64,000 bases of DNA from Corydoras sp. C115 (Eukaryota; Chordata; Actinopteri; Siluriformes; Callichthyidae), in assembly GCA_019802505.1 (NCBI GenBank), contig JAFMOC010000003.1:9291001-9355000 (forward strand). The letters run 5' to 3'. The notes below the pieces were generated by a model. It saw nothing but the letters and a program-made list of their open reading frames with translations. It did no database searches and was not told the DNA's origin. Of this stretch, positions 10,905 to 21,059 are shown piece by piece (the stretch's first letter is position 1; each line of letters begins with the position of its first letter). Both the position numbers and the translations under genes were made by a program.

Positions 10905-11387
10905 CTAGTCGATGAGGGCAATCACTGTAAAGGTGCGCGACAGGTGAGATAACTGAGTGTAGATGCGTGAATTGCCCTTATAAACAGGTTGAATCGGGCT
11001 CACCTTGCGGATGCTGGGCTTCGGAGGTCGTGTCCCGGTCGTGTCCCTCTTGGGGTATTCCGCCACACGATGTCCTGTTCCCCCACAGTAGCACGGCGGT
11101 TCTGGGATGGGGATGAGATTGGCACCAGACCCAACCGTGGAAGTGGAGGTAGCAGCAGCACTAATGGTTGCCCCAGTGGACGAAGGGGTGTTGACTGGGG
11201 TGACCTGTGGAGACACATTGAGGGTAGTGCTGCTGTGATTACCCATGGCGCCATCTGAAGGTGGGACAGATGTCTTGGCGGCTCCTGTGGTCAGTTCCTG
11301 CACCTGCTGCGTCAGGAACAGAAGAGCCTGTCCTTGATCAAGGACTTCCTGAGTGAGCCGCTGAAGAAGCTGTTCCGCCGTCTCCAT
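10905..11387 (-). pseudogene. Chromovirus gag, capsid region deleted
   Basis: The start codon at 11387 sits in a strong context (ACCATGG), 17 bases after the LTR. The product begins METAEQLLQRLTQEVLDQGQ, a coiled-coil-like N terminus, then a Ser/Thr-rich stretch. It jumps to a damaged zinc knuckle (CYCGGTGHRVAEYP; one cysteine spacing is short and the last cysteine is tyrosine). The capsid domain that should separate these parts is missing. The frame continues into protease (TVIALID) and stops at 10905. Upstream the same frame is open through the LTR to 12191. Confidence 0.8.
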
Positions 11388-11393
11388 GGTAAG

Positions 11394-11403
11394 GCAAAGT
11401 ATT
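11394..11403 (-). promoter_or_regulatory. Candidate self-priming primer-binding site
   Basis: The minus-strand decamer AATACTTTGC lies one base inside the 5' LTR boundary. It can pair with GCGAAGTATT in the LTR (12372-12363, and 7888-7879 in the other LTR) in ten consecutive pairs, one of them G-U. That LTR segment begins about 31 bases after the start of a TATA-like sequence, where a transcript would start. Tf1/sushi elements use the 5' end of their own RNA as primer in this way. Pairing is seen; use as primer is inference. Confidence 0.6.
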
Positions 11404-11404
11404 C

Positions 11405-12532
11405 TTTCACAAATCGGGCGTAAAGATAAGTCTGGAGACGTAGATGCAGAACAGATAATGTTTATTAATGAGCAAGGCAGAGGTAGGGTAGTGCAGGAGG
11501 AGTATTGGTTGAGAGGGGTGTTGCCAACAGGACCCAGGCCGGGGTGTGGAACCTGGAACGGAGGACTGGGCAGAGCACAACACCGAGCAAAAGAACAAAC
11601 CAATAAAACAAGATGCACAGATATAATAAGTACGCTGTAGAAAGAGAACCCTACACTGGCTATGCGTGACAAAACGGGGAAAAGTCTAGTGAGGTTGTCT
11701 TTAGTAGACAAAATAACAAATCCTACAATAGAACAGATAGGCGTGTCAAAGAGAGTGCTAGACAAAAACCTGAAGGAAGAATACGTGCTGAAAGTGCTCA
11801 AAGAGATACGGTGAACTGAACGGAACGACGAGCGGCTGAAAACGAAACACACAAGGGGAGGGGAGACAGCGAGATGGTTAATACACAGGGGAGAAAACAA
11901 TGTTAGTTCACCGATAGCAAGATTATTAGTAAACAGATTAGAACCGTTAGTAAGCTGAGTGAACACTGAGACACGGACGCCCTCAGGTGGTGACGCGCCA
12001 GCGGAGCGAGCTAGGGTGAGAGCGAACTCCGCCCCAACCGGCCGAAGCCGAACCACCTGAGCGGACGGACAGAGACAACGATCGCTCCCGGGATGCAGGA
12101 CTCTAGGGACAGGGTGAACACTGGAAACAGAAAGAGGATTAATCAACAAGACACTGGGAGCGACCACAGAATCACACGGACGTTCACTCATACAACTACA
12201 CGCACTAGCCTAAACACAGAGGTGAGAGCACAGATGCTAACAAATGCTAACACAAAACAGACGCACATTCACCGAGACCAGGTACACCACAAGACGAATG
12301 CAGATAGAACAGGTATAGAATAAACAGCCAAAAATCGCTCGGTACGTATGGAAACCAGGGACAATACTTCGCGTTCGTCCAGTGTGAAAGCAGAGTTTAA
12401 ATAAGATAAACGACCCATCAAACTAATCAGCCTCACCTGGTGACGGAGCGAAAGCGGAACTAGAAGGCGGGGCTGAGAGAGCGAGTGACAGATCATGACG
12501 GAGAGACAGAAGCAGAACCTGGATTTCTCACA
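11405..12532 (-). repeat. 5' LTR (1128 bp)
   Basis: The second full LTR, nearly identical to 6930-8048 apart from a few substitutions and a 9-bp extra segment near 12003. Near identity normally means recent insertion, although the internal part is heavily broken, so gene conversion is possible. On the inside it meets the candidate priming site. On the outside it meets a duplicated polypurine tract rather than host DNA. Confidence 0.92.
12396..12403 (-). promoter_or_regulatory. TATA-like element of the 5' LTR
   Basis: TATTTAAA on the minus strand. The predicted transcript start about 31 bases downstream (12372) coincides with the segment complementary to the candidate priming site. Confidence 0.5.
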
Positions 12533-13042
12533 TAGCCCCCCCCCGAAGAGGTCGTCAAAGGTGCACCACCGGGGCCATCGGAACTCGGGGAGGGTCGGGA
12601 AGGGAACAGGTGCTGCGGGTGGCTCTGCCCGGAACAGAGGGGGGAGCGGATGACGGGCAGGGATCAGGATGTGGTCTGGAGCGGGGACGACCCCTGGGCC
12701 TACGGGGCTGAGTGATCGGGAGAGACGTGTCCTGACTATGAGCCGGGAGAGGCTGGCTGGCACTGGAGGGAGCAGAGGCAGGTAGGGGACTACGGCGTGG
12801 GCGACCCCTCGGTCTACTGGGGAGGGAGCCCGGGAGCCTACCTCTACCTCGGTACGTATGGAAACCAGGGACAATACTTCGCGTTCGTCCAGTGTGAAAG
12901 CAGAGTTTAAATAAGATAAACGACCCATCAAACTAATCAGCATCACCTGGTGACGGAGCGAAAGCAGAACTAGAAGGCGGGGCTGAGAGAGCGAGTGACA
13001 GATCGTGACGGAGAGACAGAAGCAGAACCTAGATTTCTCACA
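12533..13042 (-). repeat. Extra internal scrap plus partial third LTR
   Basis: 12533-12848 repeats the polypurine tract and basic-tail region of 8049-8373, with a 17-bp deletion. It is fused at a CTC microhomology to 12849-13042, which repeats the terminal 194 bp of the LTR. That partial LTR differs from the full LTRs at about four positions, more than they differ from each other over the same stretch. It forms the true outer edge of the insertion. Confidence 0.85.
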
Positions 13043-13867
13043 ATATAGTTTTGTAATCTCAAAATCTTGCCTTCCTGTTTAGTCCATTAATTCACACAGC
13101 AAATGACAGTAATGTTAAAAAAGAATAAAAAGTAATTAGTTATGTTGCTGTTTATGTAGCCACAGATTAGATAACTCTCTTTTTAATGATCAGTTTTGTT
13201 TGCCAACCAAGTGCCAACATAATGTTAAAGAATCAGCACCTGGGACAGAATTCATAACTAGCTAAGTACTGCGTTCAGAGACTTTAGTCTTAGAATTTAA
13301 CTTTAGTGTCTGGAACCTTCCAGTCACAGTGGCACACAAGGCTTATGTTTACTGTCAACTTTTTTTTCATTCTCTCTATTCATTGTTTTATCAGCTATTA
13401 GATAGATTACTAAGCAGAATTTAATAATTCAGCTATTAAAGCAACATGAGGCTAAGTTTACACAGGCCATTCATTAATCTAATCTGGTAAAGAATGTGTT
13501 GGCAGGCTGAATCTTGAAAGAGAGGGAAGCAGAAATTTTACTAAGATGATAGAAAATTTGTAAATCTTACTGTCTTATTGACTCTATATAACTTGATATT
13601 AATATTTGAACATTTTCTACTTTGATCTATCACAGATACATTTACTTTCATTTAAATGTTTATCAGTTTTTTTTTCTCCTCTTTTTAACAAGCGCTCCTT
13701 TACTCTCAAGTTTTCACCAGTACCATTGGAATAACTCCTCTCTTGCTCACAGACACTCTCTTCATATGACTATATTGTTGTCATGTTTTTCTTTTCATTA
13801 TCAGTGTTATTTCTTAAAAATAGTTCTCCAGTCAATTTTGCTTTTCAAGAAATAAATTTTAATGTTT

Positions 13868-14118
13868 GTCCAGCTGTGACATTATAGACAATAATGTACA
13901 CCTTTCACATCCATAACAATGCATGGTATACAAAACATAAATTTAATATTGTGTACCATAAATGGAAATTATTTAAAATTAACAGATTAATATAAATAAT
14001 GAGCCGATTACCAACAACCAGAAAGTCTGTTGCGGCTGTATTTTTTAAAATAAATTGTGTTCTGTAATTTTTTAGGGTTTCTCCACCTGGAACCTGTTTC
14101 CGTTTGTATGTTTCTTTA
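13868..14118. repeat. Dispersed repeat, copy 1
   Basis: Shares blocks in the same order with 55850-56040: AGCTGTGACAT followed by GACAATAA, then CTGTTGC.GCTGT, an A/T tract, and ATAAATTGTGTTCT. The blocks are diverged and separated by AT-rich DNA. Type unknown; probably an old DNA transposon or SINE fragment. Confidence 0.5.
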
Positions 14119-14164
14119 GTTCTATTTATTTCCATGTTGGGGGTTTCCGCCAATATGGATCCAA

Positions 14165-14522
14165 CGGTATGATGGCTTAGTGGTTAGCTTGTTCACCTCT
14201 CAACATTAGGGATTCCTGGTTCAAATCTCAATCTGGGTGGAGTTTCCATGTTCTCCCTGTGTCCGGGTGGGTTTCCTACAGATTCTCTGGTTTCCTCCCA
14301 CAGTCCAAAAACATGGATCAAGGTCAATTGAATTCTCTAAATTTCCCAATAGTATTTGTTTGTATGTGTGAGTGAGTGTGTGACCAGCGATAGATTGGCG
14401 CCCTGTCCTGGGTGTAACTGCCCAGTGCCCTAAACGTTCTGCCCTGGATGGGCATGGTGACCCCCTCTCCCCCAAGTAGAGGATGAAGCGTAAGATAATG
14501 GATGGATGGATGGATGGATGGA
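14165..14522 (+). repeat. tRNA-derived SINE, subfamily A
   Basis: Member of the window's main SINE family: head GCTTAGTGG with damaged A and B boxes, body with GTCCAAAAACATGGATCAAG, tail GATAATGGATGGATGG. Carries the subfamily A marks GGTCAATTGAATTC and a GGAT tail. Diverged; no TSD seen. Confidence 0.8.
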
Positions 14523-14566
14523 GGGTACATTGCGTCGTATAGTGATGTTGATATTGTTACTCATCT

Positions 14567-15396
14567 TGTCACGCCTTTCATCGTGTTGTGAGATTTTATT
14601 GTCAGGAACTTGAAAAATATCCAAGTGCAAGTAATTAAAACAGGGAAAGGACAATGATGTGATCAAAGCGAATAAATCAGTCATACAAGCAAGGTAAAAA
14701 ATATTAAAAAATTTCAGAATCAAAAGGCAGTCCACAGGGCAGGTAAAACCAAAAAAAAAGTCTAGACAAAAAGTCTAGATGAGGCAGACACATTGGTACT
14801 GGAATACTATGCAAGGTGTAAGTGAAACTGAGAGGCACGTTGTTACTGTCGTCCGTTCTTCCCCGGAGGAGGGCGGATAACATGGAGATGTAGCGTTCAG
14901 CCGCTCGCGCCTAGTGAGCGCTCCCGGGTACCGACCACGTGGGGAAAAATGCGTGCGTCGGTCCACGGAAAACGCTCCCATGGAATACGACCCACGCGGA
15001 GAAGGTGCGCAGCGCCGCACCGTGGTTGTACGCAGAAGGAGAGTCCAAACACCGGGATAAAAACCAAAATGAGAATTTAATAAAAATTGGTGTAGGGACA
15101 CCAACAAAAAGGGGAACAAACAAACAACGTAACATAGGGTATATAAACCACAAAACAAAGACGTGCGCCGAAGGGAAGGAAAACTCAGAATAAATACAAA
15201 AGGAACTAAACACGTGAACAAAACAAACCAATCACCCAACTGAAACAATTAAGGACACAAACGAGGGACAGGTGCCATAGGCACCTGTGACACACGTATA
15301 ACAAAGCTGATTAGAATGGAAATGAGGATTGGGTGGAAGTCATTAGGGTTGACCTGGATAGGTGGTGATCTCGTGTCAAAAATGGGGTTACTGACA
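14567..15396 (-). repeat. Probable gypsy LTR
   Basis: On the minus strand a purine tract (CTCGAGGAGGGGTAC, 15411-15397) is followed by TGTCAGTAACC. This is the arrangement of polypurine tract and 3' LTR start. A plausible other end (GGCGTGACA on the minus strand, at 14567) gives TG...CA termini and about 830 bp. No partner LTR is present in the window. Confidence 0.45.
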
Positions 15397-15740
15397 GTAC
15401 CCCTCCTCGAGCGAGTGGCTCTTTAGACCACTTTTCACAGAATCTTTTCATGGTTAAATTTTTTTAACAAACCTAAAATTCTAAGTAGTTAAAACATTCA
15501 CATAAACATAAGGTCAAACTCAAACTGTGATAATGCCCAACTTTGCATCAGAGATGTAGCTTTACATTACCAGTAAAGTTTTAAAAAGTACAGCAAAAGT
15601 GTTTAAAACACAATGAATACATAAATAAATATAACTAATAGTCTGGATCAGTTCTTTTAACATTTTACAAGTCAAATTCATGTCTGAAGAACCTTGTACT
15701 TCTACATCACTCATTTTTAAATCTCTTTTAACAATGCTGT
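15397..15740. other. Polypurine tract remnant and unassigned AT-rich DNA
   Basis: Contains the purine tract of the preceding LTR at 15397-15411 and about 20 bases of probable internal sequence. Beyond that nothing is recognisable. Confidence 0.4.
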
Positions 15741-16113
15741 CTTGTACATTGTATTTCATCCATCCATCCATCCATTATCTTCCACTTTATCCTCTACTAG
15801 GGTCGCGGTGGGGTTCCCCATGCCCATCTAGGGGAGAACATTTTGGGCACTGGGCAAATACACCAATCCATCGATGGGCACACTCACTCACACACACAAA
15901 CACACTCTATATGGGGCAGATTGGAGAATTCAATTGACCTTTATCTATGTTTTAGGACTGTGGGAGGAAACCGGAGAACCCGGAGGAAACCCACGCGGAC
16001 ATGGGGAGAACATGGAAACTCCACCCAGATTGGGATTCAAACCGGGAATCTCTAGCGCTGAGAGGCGAAAATGCTAACCACTAAGCCACTGTGCCGCCCT
16101 TGTACATTGTATT
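15741..16113 (-). repeat. SINE (subfamily A) with 15-bp TSD
   Basis: A complete minus-strand SINE at 15756-16098. It is flanked by the direct repeat CTTGTACATTGTATT (15741-15755 and 16099-16113), a clear target-site duplication. Head: TGGCTTAGTGG near the right end. Tail: CATCC repeats at the left end as read on the plus strand. Confidence 0.92.
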
Positions 16114-16561
16114 GATAATAATAACTAATAGCAGCAAGATGCAAAAAACACAAAATTAACAATTTTTCTTTGTGCATCTGAAAGCTTGAGATTATTAGGA
16201 ATCAGGCTCAATGGCATTTAAACAACTAGAAAAATACACAGTTTTATTTGCTTTTGATGATAAACACTTTGGTATTTATCAATAAACAGACATAAATACA
16301 AAACATGACATTCTAGGAAAAATGTGAAGCAGTACCGAGTATTTTTTTTATTTGGCTCAGGCAAAATGGATACCTTTCTATGTTTAGTATCATTAATAGT
16401 TTAGCTTGTCAAATTTCATGCAATAAAACCTTTGCCAGAATAAAGACAATTGTTGAGACAAAATTTAAAGACTTCATCTGGCACAAAAAAAATAATTGTA
16501 TTCAATTATTTTGAATAATTTATTATTCAATAATTTATTTATTCAATTCAGGCCATACATT

Positions 16562-16701
16562 TACATTACATTTACATTTAGTCATTTAGCAGACGCTTTT
16601 ATCCAAAGCGACTTACAAATGAGAACACCACAAGTCAGAAGCCATGGAGAAAACCAACTATACTGTAAGTTCATCAAACCTGATTGTTATTCGAAGCTGC
16701 G

Positions 16702-16763
<62 letters not shown>
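16562..16763 (-). repeat. SINE-tail repeat with adjoining C33/T29 tracts
   Basis: The minus strand carries the GTAAGTCGCTTTGGATAAAAG tail block and about 100 bp more. It matches 23896-24053, which lies in the opposite orientation. It is bounded by 33 C (16702-16734) and 29 T (16735-16763) on the plus strand. The other copy has the matching A and G runs, so the homopolymers belong to the repeat. Confidence 0.75.
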
Positions 16764-16767
<4 letters not shown>

Positions 16768-17034
16768 CAGCATTGTTGAATCATTGACTTGCCTATGAAT
16801 GGTGCCTGTAATAGATTCACATCTGTGATCTTATTTGCGATACCTCACTACCTTTAAATTTCTACATACGGTACAAGATTAATTATTATGCTTATGTCTG
16901 ATTCTCTATGCATAGCATGTGATGAGTGTTTTTATTTCTTTCATTTTGTGATGTTATAATGCATGTGCTTTTAATTGCGCTTTATATAATCTGACGCAGT
17001 CAAGTGCATCGTCGTTGTACAGCAGTCCTGGATT

Positions 17035-17225
17035 TGATACCATGAGGTTCTTTATTTGTGAAGTTTTCTCATCATGTCTGTATGGAATTTTGGTAGGTGA
17101 CCTGGAGATATGAAATTGCCCCCCTCTGTTTTAAGATTGTATAACATCCTATCTTAGTTGTTTTCCTGGCTTTGAACCTGTTAGCACTGGGATAGGCTCC
17201 ACCAACCCCTGTGACCCTATGAATA
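17035..17225 (+). repeat. Old SINE remnant
   Basis: The decayed order TTGATACC, TCATCATGTCTGTATGGAATTTTGG, GCACTGGGATAGGCTCCACC and CCTGTGACCCT matches the body and tail of tRNA-derived fish SINEs with an L2-like tail. No flanking duplication. Confidence 0.5.
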
Positions 17226-19488
17226 GATTTTTTTCCCTTTATATGTGTTTTTATCTTTTACACTATCCTCAATTTCTCACAAGCCTCCTTTATTTCTACC
17301 TCTGTCACTGGTATAAGGAGGAGAGAACTGCCGCAGGACTGCAGTTCTCAGTAAAACCACATTCTATTTCTGCCACTTCCTCTTCCTCCTCCTGCCGTTG
17401 CTATGGTGATGGTGTGAACCCACAAAGGCTGCTCTTTTTATTTTTTCTCTAATGCCCTGTTTTTTTAAGTTGATGTTTTATTTTGTTTCGCTCTAATTCA
17501 CTAATTCACTAATTTTCACGCACACATTCTTTCAATTTATTCATGCCTGCACTCCATAAGTGGACCTAATAATGTATTGTTTCCATATAAATATTCAGAA
17601 ATGTTGGCCGCATAAAGATCAGTTAAAAGTACATGCAGACTTAGTTGTAGGATGTAGCAAATCTGTTATATCATTTAAAAAATAACAACAGAGTTCTTTT
17701 AGATAAAACTTTATAAGAACTTTTTAGATATAACTTAGTCATTTAATAGGCAGAATGTGCAACCTGGATATATGGTCTGACCAAATCTTCCTGGATCCAA
17801 CCCTTCTCTTGTAAACTCTTCTCTGCTTCACACCTTTAACAGCATTTCATTTAGATGATAGGGATTGTCATGTTATCATATTTTTTTGAGGAATTAGAGT
17901 TTAATAGTTTTAATTGTTGCCTTATAGAACTGTCCAGTTACAAACCCAGTTATAGCTTTAAGATAACAGATAATATAATGTATGTTAAATAAATGTATTT
18001 CCATTTATTCATAGAAATGTGCATTTATTGATCAGAGAAAACTTTCAGCTTGACTTTTATATGTGCAATGCAATGCCATCTGATTATTAAAGAGAATGGC
18101 ATCCCTGCAATACATTACAATACATTTGTGAACCTAATATCTAGTGCAAATGAAAATGTAGTTCTAATACAGAAAAAAAAAAATTGTGCTAAAACAAAAT
18201 GTGGACCTCATTTTGTAATTTGATGTTTCTTTATTGAGTGTTAATAAGATAGATTTTTAAGTTTTGCGTTTTGTTGCTAAAAGATTATGGACAAAAATTC
18301 ATTAATTTGATACGATTAGGTTTTGATTTGCTGCTGTTATAAGCTCAAAGGGCACTTGAGGTAACTTGGTCAAAAAGAATAAAGATCACAAACTGCCAGC
18401 AGCCAGAACTCTACTTCCCAGAATTCCTCAAGGAGATCAAGCCAAATACCATCATCTGCAGCAGAGTTTACTTAAGGGAAACAAACAACTGTGTCTTGTT
18501 AAACTAACATAGTCTAAACTGGTTGGTACTACCTTAATTAAGTTGTAATACTAGATACTAATACTAGTTTGCTTTCAACTGTTAAAATGATTAAATACTA
18601 AAAAAAAATTATGTTTCCTGCAAAGTCAATGTTTAGTGAGCAGTAACTTTGAATATTTTCTATCCTACCCTGAGATTGGTTTGCTGGACCTTTTTTGTGC
18701 AATATCAGCTTTTTCTCTTCAGTCTTTTGTTGTGTTTTGCCAAAATGTTTTACATACATCTTAGGTGGCATCATACATAATATGAAACCTTATTTTTTCT
18801 AGTACTTTCCCCCTTCATTGTTGGATTGGTAAGTGTTTTGTTTTGTGTACTATGTAGTATTTTTTCCATAATGAGCCATAGCCTTGTTGCATACACAGAC
18901 CAAGTGCTAGTGCTATAACACAAGATTGATCAGAAATGCCCGTTCAGCTGAGAAGGAAAAAGTAAGAGTGTTGTGCTCTGCATTATTCCAGGAGGAGTGT
19001 TGTAGACCTGATTTCATTCCATCTTTATTGGAAATGTGAAATCTTTCCTCAGTGATGTGAACAAAAAAGGGCTATTGCACCATCATCAAAATTAGTCAGA
19101 GAGTAACATTGTGCTTTTTACAGCAACATTGATAACTGCACTAATACCCAACAGTGTTGTCACTTTGGATGATTCCCTTACATTAGTGGAAATGACAACA
19201 GAGACCAATAAAAGGACAGAAAGGAGGCTGTCAGTATGTATCCATGATAGCTGGTGTAACCAGCAGGATGCCAAAAAGCGAAGAATTTGCTGTGCAATGT
19301 CCCAAGCAAAGCAGGGAGGCACCAGCGACATCGCCAAATGTGAACTGGTCATTATCATAAAAGGTATAGAGGATTGAACACAATTAACAGCAAAGGGGTG
19401 ATGACAGAGGGGAGCCAAGTCCCGGCCACTTCCCTGGACAGCATAATCCACATCTGCGACATCCGATCACCACCGTCCGCCCAAATAG
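17226..19488. other. No recognised feature
   Basis: Apparently unique, mostly AT-rich DNA. An 88-codon open frame at 19111-19377 has no recognisable domain. No splice-supported host exon was identified. Confidence 0.5.
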
Positions 19489-19870
19489 GGGAAAAGAACA
19501 TTCATTCATTCATTCATTATCTCCCGCTTTATCCTCTATTAGGGTCGCGGTGGGGTTCCCCATGCCCATCCAGGGGAGAACGTCTCGGGCGCTGGGCAGA
19601 TAGACCCAGGACAGGGCGCCAATCCATCGCTGGGCACACACTCACTCACTCACACAGACACACTCTATATGGGGCAATTTTTGAGAATTCAATTGACTTG
19701 ATCCATGTTTTTGGACTGTGGGAGGAAACCGGAGAACCCGGAGGAAACCCACGCAGACACGGGGAGAACATGGAAACTCCACCCAGATGGGGATTCGAAC
19801 CGGGAATCCCTAGCGCTGAGAGGCGAACGTGCTAACCACTAAGCCACCGTGCCGCCCGGGAAAAGAACAT
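19489..19870 (-). repeat. SINE (subfamily B) with 13-bp TSD
   Basis: A full-length SINE at 19502-19857, flanked by GGGAAAAGAACAT (19489-19501 and 19858-19870). A box TGGCTTAGTGG and B box GGTTCGAATCC are intact. The subfamily B marks are a GAAT tail and GTCAATTGAATTC without the extra G. Confidence 0.93.
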
Positions 19871-21059
19871 AGTCACAAAAAAAAAAAAAAAAAAGCAGAG
19901 AAAAAAAACAAAGTGCGGAAAGTGTATTCTGGACGGCTGAGGGATAAACCCAGCCACTTCATAAGCCAACAGAATCCACTTCAAGTATTGACACTCTTGG
20001 CAGAGCATTGCCCTGAGGCTGCCCCTAGATGGGCTGATGTGACATTACCCCCTCGAAAAAAGAGGCGCTATAGAGAAACGCACCAATGACGTCACAGCCG
20101 AGAAAACGAAACATACAACGTACAGTAATTTTTCAGGCTGTGGGTTAAAAATAAAAAGTGTGCTTTTTACCAAAATACCCTGGTGCACTTCTGCAGATGT
20201 TTGGTTGGAACTTTTCTCACAATCTGACGATGTCATAGATTGGAAGGACAGAGTCCAGAGCTGATGGTAAAAGTAGTCTTTAATGCAGAAGACACCAGAT
20301 GAAATCAGAATTAAGCACAAGAGACAACAGGAACATAACACATTGCATTATTGACAAATGCAAAAACACAAAAAACCCTACACACAGAGTGTGTGACCAT
20401 GGAACAAGAGACATCTAATATAACTAAATAAACAGTAAATGAGAACTAATTAAACAATAAATATTCACAGTGGTATCAGATTACACAAATTAACAAACAA
20501 TACCACCAGGACACAATAAGGGCACACAGGTAAGCCTTGTCTATGGCTAAGTCAATTTCGTAAGTCTTGTAAAAAGCATAAGTGTTGTACTCTCTCTGGG
20601 GGACATGCTTTTAGTAAAAACCCCAGAACAAATTACTTCCTCCCTATACATTGCATACATTCCTTTCTTGACATCTGCCTCCATCTTCATTCTACGTTAT
20701 TACTATATTTGGTCATGGCTCAAATAGACCAAATATAGTAGACTGTATCTACATAAACAAATGGATCATTAAATTTGGCCCAATAGTTTAGCTGCATTGT
20801 TGCTGCTGTACTCTATGTGCCTCCTAATGCTAATCCTAACTCGCCTATGAAGGATCTTTGTGTGAGTATTGGCAAACTGCACAACCGGATGAAACCTTTA
20901 TTGTAGCAGGGGAATTCAATAAAAAATGATCTATAATCTGGAATTTCAATTAATTTTTTAATAATATTTCCTGCACCACAAGAGGACAAAAAGACATAAA
21001 GTTCACTCAAATGTGGCTGATGCATACAAAGCCACACCCCTGCCACACTTTGGATTTTC
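19871..21059. other. Unassigned sequence
   Basis: Has an A-rich stretch at 19879-19912 and a moderately G/C-rich block to about 20100. Nothing is assignable. 20210-20540 has features of an LTR (a polyadenylation-like run and CA-rich ends) but no partner or motif to prove it. Confidence 0.4.

Larger units (their letters stand above)
6930..13042 (-). mobile_element. Sushi-like Ty3/gypsy chromovirus, internally deleted, with extra 5' partial LTR
   Basis: A minus-strand LTR retrotransposon. Order in its own direction: partial LTR (13042-12849), short internal scrap (12848-12533), full 5' LTR (12532-11405), gag (from 11387), protease, RT thumb, RNase H, integrase, chromodomain, basic C-terminal tail, polypurine tract, 3' LTR (8048-6930). 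LTR ends are TG...CA. The flanking 5-mers (ATATC at 6925-6929, ATATA at 13043-13047) could be a target duplication with one change. Gag lacks capsid and pol lacks the RT catalytic core, so it is non-autonomous. Confidence 0.9.

Noticed and set aside
19111..19377. 88-codon ORF as an exon
   Set aside because: No recognised motif, and the opposite strand is open as well; not enough support.
20210..20540. LTR candidate
   Set aside because: Composition is suggestive, but no TG...CA ends, partner copy or polypurine tract could be fixed.
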